From: Blastocatellia bacterium
GTDB lineage: Bacteria; Acidobacteriota; Blastocatellia; Pyrinomonadales; Pyrinomonadaceae
Length of the DNA stretch: 38,680 nt
Assembly (NCBI GenBank): GCA_003488005.1
Contig: DNND01000090.1
Location: 1 to 38,680 of the forward strand
Direction: 5' to 3'
The notes beneath the pieces are model-generated. The model saw only the letters and a program-made list of their open reading frames with translations, was not told the origin of the DNA and made no database searches. The translations under genes were made by a program, and so were the position numbers. Every line of letters begins with the position of its first letter. Position 1 is the stretch's first letter. Shown one piece after another: positions 16,487 through 24,460 of the stretch.

Positions 16487-17632
16487 GTGCATTTCGAACT
16501 AAACGAAGAACAGCAACAGATCAAGACGAGCGTGCGCGAATTCGCCGAGGCTGAAATCGCTCCACACGTGATGGAGTGGGATGAAGCGCAGCATTTTCCG
16601 ATCGAGTTGCAACCAAAGCTGGCGGAGTTGGGACTGACTGGCGTTTTGTTTCCGGAAGAATACGGTGGCGCCGGCATGGGGTACATCGAATATGCCACGA
16701 TCATCGAAGAGCTCTCGCGCGTGGACGGCTCGGTGGGAATCTCGGTTGCAGCGCACAACTCGCTTTGCGCGAATCACATTTATCAGTTTGGCACTGAAGC
16801 TCAAAAGCAAAAGTTCCTGGTGCCGCTGGCAACCGGCAAACACCTGGGGGCCTGGGGGCTGACGGAGCCAAGCGCCGGATCGGACGCTTCGGGAACGCGT
16901 TCCACCGCCGTGCGCCAGGACGGTGGTTGGATGGTTAACGGCTCGAAGAATTTTATTACTCACGCCATTCATGCCGACACTTGCGTGGCGATGGCCGTAA
17001 CCGATCGCGCGAAACGAAGCAAAGGCATTTCGGCATTCATTTTTGAAAAGGGAATGGCGGGTTTTGCGCCGGCAAAAAAAGAGAACAAGCTAGGCTTGCG
17101 CGCGTCTGAAACAGCCAGCGTTGTCTTTGAAGATTGTTACGTCCCAGATGAAAATCGTCTCGGCGACGAGGGTCAGGGTTTCGTCAATGCCATGGAAATT
17201 CTTGACGGTGGTCGCATCTCAATTGCCGCGCTGGCGGTGGGCATCGCCCAGGGCGCCTACGAGTCGGCTGTTCGTTATGCGAAAGAGCGGCAGCAGTTTG
17301 GCAAGCCGATTGCGGAGTTTCAGGCGATCCAGTTTAAGTTGGCAAACATGGCAATGCAGATCGACGCTGCACGTTTGTTGATGTACCGCGCCGCCTGGCT
17401 TAAGGACGCGAAACGAAAGGTGACGAAAGAGTCGTCAATGGCGAAGTTGTTTGCTTCCGAAATTAGTGTAAACGTTTGTGAAGAAGCGATTCAGGTCCAC
17501 GGCGGTTATGGCTACACCAAGGATTATCCGCCGGAGAAATTCTGGCGTGATTCCAAGTTGTGCACGATTGGTGAAGGGACGTCGGAAATTCAACGCCTGA
17601 TCATTGCGCGCGAGATCTTACAGCAGTTGTGA
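16487..17632 (+). CDS. Acyl-CoA dehydrogenase, short/branched-chain type
   Basis: 381 residues from GTG 16487, the only start giving the canonical N-terminus (FELNEEQQQIKTSVREFAE). The family signatures are complete: GAWGLTEPSAGSD for FAD/substrate binding, the GFVNAMEILDGGRISIAALA helix, YAKERQQFGKPI, and the C-terminal QVHGGYGYTKDYPPEKFWRD with IGEGTSEIQ carrying the likely catalytic Glu. It oxidises an acyl-CoA to the enoyl-CoA using FAD and an electron-transfer flavoprotein. The next gene, meaB, overlaps its stop by four bases (GTGA), tying it to methylmalonyl-CoA metabolism and suggesting a short or branched-chain substrate; chain length cannot be fixed from sequence. Confidence 0.95.
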   Translation: MHFELNEEQQQIKTSVREFAEAEIAPHVMEWDEAQHFPIELQPKLAELGLTGVLFPEEYGGAGMGYIEYATIIEELSRVDGSVGISVAAHNSLCANHIYQFGTEAQKQKFLVPLATGKHLGAWGLTEPSAGSDASGTRSTAVRQDGGWMVNGSKNFITHAIHADTCVAMAVTDRAKRSKGISAFIFEKGMAGFAPAKKENKLGLRASETASVVFEDCYVPDENRLGDEGQGFVNAMEILDGGRISIAALAVGIAQGAYESAVRYAKERQQFGKPIAEFQAIQFKLANMAMQIDAARLLMYRAAWLKDAKRKVTKESSMAKLFASEISVNVCEEAIQVHGGYGYTKDYPPEKFWRDSKLCTIGEGTSEIQRLIIAREILQQL

Positions 17633-18618
17633 CCGCGGTTACACAAAGTCGGCATGGTTCGATGGACGCTTCAGCGAACATGAAGTCACTAATCGATCGG
17701 ATCGCGGCCGGCGACGCGCGTGCGGTGGCGCGTGCGATTTCAAAAGTAGAAGATCTTTCAAAAGACGCGACCGAACTGATGAAGCAGATTTTTCCGTTGA
17801 CGGGTCGCGGCCTGATAATCGGAATTACAGGCGCGCCCGGGGCGGGGAAATCTTCGCTGGTCGACAAGCTTGCGTTGCATTACCGGAAAAAGGGCGAGCG
17901 GGTCGGAATTGTGGCGGTTGATCCGTCGAGTCCATTTTCCGGCGGCGCGATTCTCGGCGATCGCATTCGCATGCAGACGCTCGGGCTGGACAGCGGCGTG
18001 TTTATTCGTTCGATGGCCACGCGCGGCAACCTTGGCGGCCTGGCGCGCACCACGGTCGATGCGGTCTCGATTCTGGATGCGGCCGGCTACGGAAAAATCA
18101 TTATTGAAACCGTCGGCGTGGGCCAGGATGAAGTCGAAGTAGTTAAGGCCGCAGATGTTTCGGTCGTGGTGCTGGTGCCGGGAATGGGTGACGACATTCA
18201 GGCGATCAAGGCCGGCATTATGGAGATCGGCGACATCTTTGTTATCAATAAAGCCGATCGCGATGGCGTGAACTCCACTGAAAAGGAGTTGCAAGCACTG
18301 TTGTCGCTGGCCGAGCGTGACGATGGCTGGCAACCGCCAATCGTCAAGACCATTGCAATTGAAAGCTCGGGTATTGACGAACTCGCGGCAGCGATTGAGG
18401 CCTATCGCGATTTTCATCTGCGGACCAAGTCCGGTGAAGGCCGGCGCCGCGCAATAGCGCGCTGGAGAATTTTGGAGTTGCTGCGCGAACGGCTGGTTGC
18501 GCAAGCGCTTGAGTCTGCTGCTGCATCCGAGAAGCTCGAACAGCTTGCGGGTGAGGTTGCGAGCCGCCAACGTGACCCTTATTCTGCGGTTGAAGAAATC
18601 ATGCGGGGAAGTCAGTAG
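17629..18618 (+). CDS. meaB: Methylmalonyl-CoA mutase-associated G3E GTPase MeaB (ArgK)
   Basis: 329 residues from GTG 17629, overlapping the dehydrogenase stop; ATG 17662 or 17680 are possible later starts. P-loop GAPGAGKSS at about residues 67-75, VAVDPSSPFSGGAILGDRIRM (characteristic of MeaB), ETVGVGQDEVEV and NKADRDG are all present. MeaB loads adenosylcobalamin into, and protects, methylmalonyl-CoA mutase. The mutase itself is not in this window. The final codons and the stop (CAG TAG) fall inside the first heptamer of the array at 18613-18709, so the protein's C-terminus was shaped by the repeat. Confidence 0.95.
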   Translation: MTAVTQSRHGSMDASANMKSLIDRIAAGDARAVARAISKVEDLSKDATELMKQIFPLTGRGLIIGITGAPGAGKSSLVDKLALHYRKKGERVGIVAVDPSSPFSGGAILGDRIRMQTLGLDSGVFIRSMATRGNLGGLARTTVDAVSILDAAGYGKIIIETVGVGQDEVEVVKAADVSVVVLVPGMGDDIQAIKAGIMEIGDIFVINKADRDGVNSTEKELQALLSLAERDDGWQPPIVKTIAIESSGIDELAAAIEAYRDFHLRTKSGEGRRRAIARWRILELLRERLVAQALESAAASEKLEQLAGEVASRQRDPYSAVEEIMRGSQ

Positions 18619-18709
18619 TCCGTTGTTAGTAGTCAGTTGTTCCGGATTCGCCGGCGATAGACTACGTCAAAGAAAACAGCAACTAATAACTGACTACTGA
18701 CAACTGACC
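18613..18709. repeat. Inverted heptad-array element, word CAGTNGT
   Basis: Left arm 18613-18640 is four heptamers in register (CAGTAGT, CCGTTGT, TAGTAGT, CAGTTGT). Right arm about 18675-18709 is the inverted family (ACTAATA, ACTGACT, ACTGACA, ACTGACC). A CCGG hairpin lies between. The meaB stop codon is in the first heptamer, and the epimerase ATG is six bases after the last. The same word family recurs at 24441-24556. Confidence 0.85.
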
Positions 18710-18714
18710 ATAAG

Positions 18715-19119
18715 ATGAAAGTTGACCACATCGGAATAGCAACACCTGAAATCGAACAGGCCCTTTCTGTTTGGCGGGATGCGCTCGGTTTGTCAGTAGA
18801 TTCGACTGATGAAGTCGCCGCCCAGGGGGTGCGCGTGGCGATGCTGGCGATTGGCGAAACGCACATCGAGTTGCTTGAACCCTTGAGCGAAGATTCGCCG
18901 GTAGGAAAATTTTTGCAGAAGCGCGGCCCCGGCATTCATCACATCGCGCTTCGCGTTCCCAACATTCGCGAAGCGCTTAGCGATTTGAAAGCAAAAGGCG
19001 CGCGCTTGATCGATGAAACCCCGCGCCTCGGCGCCAATGGTTGTTTGGTTGCATTCATTCATCCTGCCGCGACCAATGGCGTGTTGCTAGAGTTAGTAGA
19101 GCATCAGGATTTGATTTAG
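18715..19119 (+). CDS. mce: Methylmalonyl-CoA epimerase
   Basis: 134 residues from ATG 18715, length typical of the family. It has two VOC/glyoxalase modules: KVDHIGIATPEIEQAL with the first metal His, AIGETHIELLEP with Glu, GPGIHHIALRV with the second His and GVLLELVEH with the last Glu, together forming the expected 2-His/2-Glu metal site. It interconverts (R)- and (S)-methylmalonyl-CoA, linking propionyl-CoA carboxylase to the cobalamin mutase. Its position after acyl-CoA dehydrogenase and meaB supports that role. No SD precedes it; the heptad array does. Confidence 0.95.
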   Translation: MKVDHIGIATPEIEQALSVWRDALGLSVDSTDEVAAQGVRVAMLAIGETHIELLEPLSEDSPVGKFLQKRGPGIHHIALRVPNIREALSDLKAKGARLIDETPRLGANGCLVAFIHPAATNGVLLELVEHQDLI

Positions 19120-19133
19120 AAAGGAATATTGTT

Positions 19134-20426
19134 TTGACCTCAACTACTAAAGCCTTAATCGCGGCCGCGGTGGCCGTCGTGTTTGCGTTAGGACTTATCG
19201 TTTGGCAGGTGAAGGCGCGCCGTTCGGATTCGCTCAACCTCTCCGCCGAAGACATGGCATTGATCGCCGAAGAGCAGGCGCCGCAATTTCGGACCAAGCT
19301 GGCTTCAGACCCGAACGCGCGAAAAGATTTTGCTGACGACCTGCGCAAGTTGCTGGCCGTTGCCGAAGAGGCGCGCGCCAAGGGAGTCGGCAACAAGCCG
19401 GAAGTGAAACGGCAAATGGATCTCGTAAGGTCCGTGGTGATTGCCGAGAACTATTTCAAGTCGCAGGGCGCCGGCGCGGCTGGACCAAACATCTCCGATC
19501 AGGAAGTTGAAGAGTTTTTCAAACAGCCCGCGAACCAGGCGAAGTTTGATGCCTTCATTGCTGACGCCAAGGCAAAGAACCCGCAGCTTGCCGGCGGTCA
19601 GATTCCCGAAGAGCAAATGAAGCAGGTCAAGCGGCAACTCGGTCAGGTACTCATTGGCGAGCAAAAAGCCGTTGCGGCCGGCATCGACAAGCAACGCGCT
19701 GTTGAGTTGCAAATAAAACTCGAGCAGGCTCGCATCCTGGCGCAGACTTACGCTCAGGAACAATTGGCGGAGAAGATGAAAGCCACGGACGCTGAGATTG
19801 ACGCCTATATCGCTCAGCATCCCGAACTCGACACGCAGCAGAATCGTTCAAAGGCTGAAGACGTTTTGAAGCGCGCGCGTGCCGGCGAAGACTTTTCCAA
19901 ACTGGCGAAAGAGTTCTCGACTGATCCCGGCAGCAAAGAGAAGGGCGGCGATTTAGGTTGGTTTGGCCACGGCCAGATGGTGCCGGAATTTGAGCAGGCC
20001 GCTTTCGCCCTTCAGCCGGGGCAGATAAGCGATCTGGTTCAGACGAAGTTTGGTTATCACATCATAAAAGTCGACGAGCGCAAGACCGAAACGAAGGATG
20101 GCAAACCTGAGGAGCAAGTGCGTGCGCGGCACATCCTGATCGGTGAGAGCGCTGCCGGCGACAACCCGTTTGCTGCGCCGCAGAGTGGCCGTGATAAAGC
20201 TCGGGCCGCGGTCGAGCAGGAAAAACAGAAGAAAGTATTGGATGAGATCGTTGCTCGTTCTCACGTTACCGTCGCCGAAAACTTTTCGGTGAAGTTGCCC
20301 GAACAGCAACCGCCGCAAGCGCCGCCGGGATTCGGTCCAGGCGAAGCGCAACCGCAACCGGTTGAGCCGGCGCCACAACCGCAGAAACCAAAAGCAGGCA
20401 CTGGTCCAAAGAAGAACGCGCCATAA
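19134..20426 (+). CDS. Membrane-anchored parvulin-type peptidyl-prolyl isomerase
   Basis: About 430 residues from TTG 19134 with AAGGA (19121-19125) eight bases upstream; longer starts overlap mce and are unlikely. Residues about 5-23 form an uncleaved signal anchor, so the protein faces the periplasm. A SurA-like helical region follows (with helices EVEEFF and QLAEKMKATDAEIDAYI), then the parvulin core EDFSKLAKEFSTDPGS, GGDLGWFGHGQMVPEFEQA and FGYHIIKVDER. The usual first strand (xxHIL) is missing before the core; an ARHILIGES strand comes after it instead. The C-terminus is Pro/Gln-rich and ends in a basic stretch. Likely role: folding exported or outer-membrane proteins. Confidence 0.88.
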   Translation: MTSTTKALIAAAVAVVFALGLIVWQVKARRSDSLNLSAEDMALIAEEQAPQFRTKLASDPNARKDFADDLRKLLAVAEEARAKGVGNKPEVKRQMDLVRSVVIAENYFKSQGAGAAGPNISDQEVEEFFKQPANQAKFDAFIADAKAKNPQLAGGQIPEEQMKQVKRQLGQVLIGEQKAVAAGIDKQRAVELQIKLEQARILAQTYAQEQLAEKMKATDAEIDAYIAQHPELDTQQNRSKAEDVLKRARAGEDFSKLAKEFSTDPGSKEKGGDLGWFGHGQMVPEFEQAAFALQPGQISDLVQTKFGYHIIKVDERKTETKDGKPEEQVRARHILIGESAAGDNPFAAPQSGRDKARAAVEQEKQKKVLDEIVARSHVTVAENFSVKLPEQQPPQAPPGFGPGEAQPQPVEPAPQPQKPKAGTGPKKNAP

Positions 20427-20462
20427 CAGCGCAGGGAACGAAGCTGCGAGGAAGCTTTCGCA

Positions 20463-21317
20463 ATGCAATTTGGCGATTTTCGAGTGGAGATCGTTCCTGA
20501 CGCGGAGTTTCGTCTGGATGGCGGCGCCATGTTTGGCGTGGTGCCTCGCGCGTTGTGGTCAAGGGTCTGTCCGCCTGACGAGCAGAACCGCATTCGCATG
20601 AACATGAATTGCTTGTTCATCGATACCGGCAGCGAGCGGATATTGATCGAAAGCGGCATCGGGGACAAATGGTCGACCAAGCACAAAGAAATGTACGGCA
20701 TCAATCGCGAGCGGACGCTGCCTGAATCGTTGCAGGCGATTGCCGGAGTTGCCCCGGAAGACGTCAGCATCGTAATCAATACCCACCTGCATTTTGATCA
20801 TGCCGGCGGAAATACTTCAGTGAACGGTGACGGCAAGGCCTCGCCAACTTTTCCAAACGCGCGGTATTTGGTTTCAAAAGCTGAGTTGGACCATGCACAG
20901 GCGCCGAGCGAGCGCGACCGGGCCAGCTACTTTCCTGACAATTGGCAGCCGTTAATAGCAAATGGGCAACTGGAAACCATAAACGCCGATTACGAGGTTG
21001 TCCCCGGCCTGCAAATGGAAACTTATCCGGGCCACAATCGCTCAATGCAGTGCTGGCGTTTGCAGTCGCAGGGGCAAACGATGTTTGGCTTTGCAGATCT
21101 GGTTCCCATGAAGGCGCACGTGTCTTACGCCTGGATCATGGGATACGACCTTTTTCCGGTTGAGACGCTCGAGGCGAAAAAGAAGTTATTGCCGCAAGCG
21201 GCACGGGAACAGTGGGCTTGCCTGTTCTATCACGATCCGGATCAACCCTTATGCAAGCTGGTTGAAGAAGATGGCAAATTGCGAGCGGTTGGTTTTGAAG
21301 AATTCAGGAAAGCCTAA
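20463..21317 (+). CDS. Metallo-beta-lactamase-fold hydrolase
   Basis: 284 residues from ATG 20463, within 37 bases of the isomerase stop. The metal motif THLHFDHAG is at about residues 106-114 with later His/Asp ligands in the PGHNRSMQ segment and SYAWIMGYDLFPVE. The N-terminal domain (FRVEIVPDAEFRLDGGAMFG) and length match the quorum-quenching-lactonase-like/ YtnP-type MBL group. No signal peptide is seen, so it is probably cytoplasmic. Substrate unknown; lactone hydrolysis is only a possibility from family resemblance. Confidence 0.88.
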   Translation: MQFGDFRVEIVPDAEFRLDGGAMFGVVPRALWSRVCPPDEQNRIRMNMNCLFIDTGSERILIESGIGDKWSTKHKEMYGINRERTLPESLQAIAGVAPEDVSIVINTHLHFDHAGGNTSVNGDGKASPTFPNARYLVSKAELDHAQAPSERDRASYFPDNWQPLIANGQLETINADYEVVPGLQMETYPGHNRSMQCWRLQSQGQTMFGFADLVPMKAHVSYAWIMGYDLFPVETLEAKKKLLPQAAREQWACLFYHDPDQPLCKLVEEDGKLRAVGFEEFRKA

Positions 21318-21320
21318 ACG

Positions 21321-21830
21321 ATGAAAAGAAGTCTACTGCTTATTGCCCTAATCATCGTTTGCGGAGTTTCTGCCGGCACCAGCTTCGCCCAGAAACGCGG
21401 CCCCTCGACAGCGGCGGAGCGCGCGCGCGCGGTTGAGATTACTACCCTACTGGAAAACGATCCGCTTAATAAGAACGCAAAGAATTTAAGTCGCGAGTTA
21501 CTTATCTGGTTGATCGAAATACCTGACATTACAGTTACGATTTGCACCGGCATGCTCGGCGACTACTCAAAAATCAAAGGCGATTATGCGGGAACTCTTA
21601 CGACCCAGTTGAGCTTTGCAGAAACTAAGTTTGTCATCGAGCATCCGGAAGAGGCAAAAGATGAGTTTCGCGTCTATCTTGCCGGCGTAGAAAGCGCCCT
21701 TAGGACTTATCAGAACATTAAGAAGGCCAAGCCCAGGGTCCGCCTGGAATCGATGGAGGAATTGTTGGTGAAACAGCAGACGGGCCAGCTTCCGGAATTC
21801 ATCAGGAACGCAATGGCCGGATGCAAATAG
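21321..21830 (+). CDS. Exported protein of unknown function
   Basis: 169 residues from ATG 21321, only three bases after the hydrolase stop. It has a textbook signal peptide (MKRSLLLIALIIVCGVSAGT, cleavage after FAQ near residue 24). The mature part is mainly helical and charged, with a single conserved-looking WLIEIPDITVTICTGML segment and a Cys near the end (GCK), giving two cysteines that could form a disulfide. I do not recognise the family. Its tight spacing suggests co-expression with the MBL hydrolase and mtnP. Confidence 0.8.
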   Translation: MKRSLLLIALIIVCGVSAGTSFAQKRGPSTAAERARAVEITTLLENDPLNKNAKNLSRELLIWLIEIPDITVTICTGMLGDYSKIKGDYAGTLTTQLSFAETKFVIEHPEEAKDEFRVYLAGVESALRTYQNIKKAKPRVRLESMEELLVKQQTGQLPEFIRNAMAGCK

Positions 21831-21852
21831 CCGGAACGACTATCCACATAAG

Positions 21853-22728
21853 ATGACCACAGCAAAAATCGGAATCATTGGTGGCAGCGGGTTGTACCAA
21901 ATGCCGGAGTTGCTCGATGTTGAAGAAGTCGAGTTGGAGACGCCGTTTGGCAAACCGTCTGACGCCTTCATCGTCGGTACGCTCGAAGGCGAATCGGTCG
22001 CCTTTCTGCCGCGGCACGGACGCGGCCACAGCTTCACGCCGACTGAAGTTCCTTATCGCGCCAACATCTATGCAATGAAAATGTTGGGTGTGGAGCGAAT
22101 ACTGTCGGCGTCTGCCGTTGGTTCGTTACAAGAGCAATACGCTCCGCTCGACATGGTAATCCCGGATCAGTTTTTCGATCGCACCCGCGCACGTGCCCGC
22201 GAATCGACCTTCTTCGGTGAGGGCATTGTGGCGCACGTGACCTTCGCACATCCGGTGTGCGATGAACTGGGCGACGTGCTCGAACAGGCGTGCAAGCTTA
22301 CGGAAGTGAACACGCATCGCGGCGGGACCTACTTGTGCATGGAAGGGCCGGCGTTTTCGACCAAGGCCGAATCCGAAGTCTACCGCTCGTGGGGTATGGA
22401 CGTCATTGGGATGACAAACTTGCAGGAAGCCAAACTCGCGCGCGAGGCTGAGATTTGTTACGCATCGCTGGCGCTGGTTACCGACTACGATTGCTGGCAC
22501 CCGGGCCACGAAGATGTGACGATTGATATAGTTGTCGACTATCTAAATAAGAATGTGCGCAATGCGCAACTCATAATGAAAGAGGCAGTCAAACGACTGG
22601 CCGGCTCCGAACGAAGCTGCAAGTGTGTGTCAGCCCTGAAGAATGCCATCTTTACGGCGCCACATTTGTGGCCGCCCGAGACCCGGCAGAAGCTGGACTT
22701 GATAGTCAAAAAATATGCGCTGGAGTGA
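21853..22728 (+). CDS. mtnP: S-methyl-5'-thioadenosine phosphorylase
   Basis: 291 residues from ATG 21853. PNP/MTAP class 2 family: IGIIGGSGLYQMPEL at the N-terminus, FLPRHGRGHSFTPTEVPYRA, the phosphate/base site MEGPAFSTKAES, and MTNLQEAKLAREAEICYASL followed by VTDYDCWH, which is the MTAP rather than generic PNP signature. It phosphorolyses 5'-methylthioadenosine to adenine and methylthioribose-1-phosphate in methionine/purine salvage. Length fits the family. The PfkB-family kinase two genes downstream could act in nucleoside or sugar salvage with it, which is inference. Confidence 0.95.
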   Translation: MTTAKIGIIGGSGLYQMPELLDVEEVELETPFGKPSDAFIVGTLEGESVAFLPRHGRGHSFTPTEVPYRANIYAMKMLGVERILSASAVGSLQEQYAPLDMVIPDQFFDRTRARARESTFFGEGIVAHVTFAHPVCDELGDVLEQACKLTEVNTHRGGTYLCMEGPAFSTKAESEVYRSWGMDVIGMTNLQEAKLAREAEICYASLALVTDYDCWHPGHEDVTIDIVVDYLNKNVRNAQLIMKEAVKRLAGSERSCKCVSALKNAIFTAPHLWPPETRQKLDLIVKKYALE

Positions 22729-22799
22729 AATTGTTCGATTAATGCGAGTGAAATCTGCATCCAAGGCGGTGCCTGGAGAAACTGGTAAGAGCTAACTTT

Positions 22800-23270
22800 A
22801 TGAAGAAATTCTCAATAGCATTGGTCGTTATCCTGGCCGCGTTTACCGTGCCCGCATCGGTTTACGCGCAAGGCGCGGCCAAGACTGGTCCAGACCCGTC
22901 AACCGTGCGCGATGAAGATCTCGAAAAGGATTCGTTGCACAACCTCGAAGTCGCGCGCCATTATTTCAAATTGAAGAAGGCATACGTTGCCGCGATCAAG
23001 CGCTGCGAAGAAATCGACGCGGGCAATCCAAATTTCGCGAAGATGGATGAAGTGCTGTTCATTGCCGGCGAGAGCAGTTTGCGGCTGGCGGAAAATCGCG
23101 GCAAACAAAAGACCAAGGAAAAAACTGCCGAGCAGTTGCGGCAGGACGCGCGTGTTTATCTTTCACGGCTGGTTGCGGGTTATCCGAACAGCCTTTTCCT
23201 TAAGCAGGCTGCCGATGACCTAAAGGCGCTGGGCGGACCAATCCCGAAACCTGAAGGCAATCAACCGTAA
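22800..23270 (+). CDS. Exported BamD-like TPR protein
   Basis: 156 residues from ATG 22800. Signal peptide of about 24 residues ending VYAQ, with no lipobox cysteine, unlike true BamD. The mature region resembles the tetratricopeptide core of BamD/YfiO-type proteins: paired helices AYVAAIKRCEEIDAGNP, DEVLFIAGESSLRLAEN and RVYLSRLVAGYPNSLFLKQA with the typical Y/A/P pattern. It may scaffold envelope complexes. The resemblance is to the fold; a role in outer-membrane protein assembly is not shown, and it is shorter than BamD (about 240 residues). Confidence 0.75.
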   Translation: MKKFSIALVVILAAFTVPASVYAQGAAKTGPDPSTVRDEDLEKDSLHNLEVARHYFKLKKAYVAAIKRCEEIDAGNPNFAKMDEVLFIAGESSLRLAENRGKQKTKEKTAEQLRQDARVYLSRLVAGYPNSLFLKQAADDLKALGGPIPKPEGNQP

Positions 23271-23288
23271 CTAAGGGAAGACCACCCG

Positions 23289-23436
23289 ATTTTCCATTCA
23301 TCATCTGTCAGTTATCATTTTCCATTGGCAATCCAGAACTCAACATTAAACAACGTGAAAGCTGAAACTGAAGGCCAGCTTCAAGTAATTTTTAAAACAG
23401 CGAAACGGAAATGAAAAATGGTAAACGGCAAATCAT
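23289..23436. repeat. Degenerate inverted heptad-array element, words ATTTTCC / AAATGGT
   Basis: Left array 23289-23330 is six 7-base words (ATTTTCC at both 23289 and 23317, with ATTCATC, ATCTGTC and AGTTATC between). Right array 23403-23436 is the inverted family (AAATGAA, AAATGGT, AAACGGC, AAATCAT). The word family is the same as at 6249-6385, but more decayed. The spacer holds an imperfect GAAAGCTG/CAGCTTC hairpin. Confidence 0.7.
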
Positions 23437-23473
23437 AGCTGATTGAGGATCTGGTTCTTATCTTGATCGAAAG

Positions 23474-23515
23474 CCCTAAACTCTAAACCCAACACCCTAA
23501 ACCCTACACCCAAAT
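23474..23515. repeat. Six-unit heptad array of CCCTAAA type
   Basis: Six consecutive 7-base words from 23474 to 23515: CCCTAAA twice exactly (23474, 23495) with single or double substitutions in the others (CTCTAAA, CCCTACA, CCCAAAT). The array ends three bases before the ATG of the PfkB kinase. No inverted partner is visible. The word equals the complement of the plant-type telomere heptamer TTTAGGG, which I take as coincidence. Confidence 0.85.
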
Positions 23516-23518
23516 CAT

Positions 23519-24460
23519 ATGTCACTATTAGTAGTTGGCTCAGTCGCTTTTGACGCAGTAGAAACTCCTTTCGGCAAATGTGAAAAGATGCTGGGCGGCT
23601 CGGCGTCGCATTTCTCGATTTCCGCAAGTTACTTCACCGACGTGCGCATTGTCGGCGTAGTGGGCGGCGACTTTGGTGACGACGACGCAATCGTCTTTGC
23701 CACGCACGCCATCGACACTACTGACCTGGAAAAGATTCCGGACGGCAAAACTTTTCGCTGGTTTGGACGCTACGATTACGATTTGAATGTTGCGCACACG
23801 CTCGACACCCAGTTGAATGTGTTTGCCGACTTCAAACCCAAACTTTCCGAACGTTCGAAGCAGTCGCGTTTGGTTTTTCTGGGAAACATTCAGCCGGACC
23901 TGCAGCGCGAGGTTCGCGAACAGGTACCAAATGCTGAACTAGTGGCGCTGGATACGATGAACTTGTGGATCGAAAACACGCGCGAATCGTTGCTGCGCAC
24001 GATCAAAGGCGTCGATGTGGTGATCATCAACGATGCCGAAGCACGCCAGTTGACTGAGATACCAAATCTCATCAAGGCGGCGCGGACCATCCTTTCGTGG
24101 GGACCGCGGGCCTTGATCGTCAAGCGTGGTGAATACGGCGCGGCCCTATTTACCAACGACAGTTATTTCGCGATACCGGCCTATCCGCTCGAATCAGTTT
24201 TCGATCCCACCGGCGCGGGCGACACTTTTGCCGGCGGTTTTATGGGTTATTTAGCGAGTCAGGAAAAGCTCGACGAAGCCGCTATGCGCCGCGCGATGAT
24301 TTTTGGCTCGGTCATGGCTTCATTCAACGTCGAAGAATTTGGCACCGCCCGTGTGCGACGTTTGACGCACGCCGAAATCAACGAGCGCTTCAGTGCTTTC
24401 AAACGGATGACGACTTTTGAGGAGATTCCATTTGAAAGAGCGGTTGTCAGTGGTCAGTAG
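23519..24460 (+). CDS. PfkB-family carbohydrate/nucleoside kinase
   Basis: 313 residues from ATG 23519. Ribokinase fold: N-terminal VVGSVAFDAVETPFG, glycine-rich GGSASHFSISASYF, and the catalytic C-terminal signature DPTGAGDTFAGGF, whose second Asp is the base. It phosphorylates a sugar or nucleoside hydroxyl with ATP; the substrate is unresolved. Neighbouring mtnP suggests purine or pentose salvage. The gene is framed by heptad arrays: one ends three bases before its ATG, and another supplies its last residues and stop codon (VVSGQ then TAG, within 24441-24460). No SD is present. Confidence 0.9.
   Translation: MSLLVVGSVAFDAVETPFGKCEKMLGGSASHFSISASYFTDVRIVGVVGGDFGDDDAIVFATHAIDTTDLEKIPDGKTFRWFGRYDYDLNVAHTLDTQLNVFADFKPKLSERSKQSRLVFLGNIQPDLQREVREQVPNAELVALDTMNLWIENTRESLLRTIKGVDVVIINDAEARQLTEIPNLIKAARTILSWGPRALIVKRGEYGAALFTNDSYFAIPAYPLESVFDPTGAGDTFAGGFMGYLASQEKLDEAAMRRAMIFGSVMASFNVEEFGTARVRRLTHAEINERFSAFKRMTTFEEIPFERAVVSGQ

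Noticed and set aside
17758..18570. Long minus-strand frame (270 codons) opposite meaB
   Set aside because: Shadow frame of a strongly supported gene, a common effect of codon bias; no SD or domain.
18613..18709. CRISPR array
   Set aside because: Units are 7 bases with no spacers, and no cas gene is present.
23474..23515. Telomere or linear-chromosome signal from CCCTAAA repeats
   Set aside because: Only six imperfect units inside a coding-dense chromosome region, and other loci show the same 7-base period with different words.
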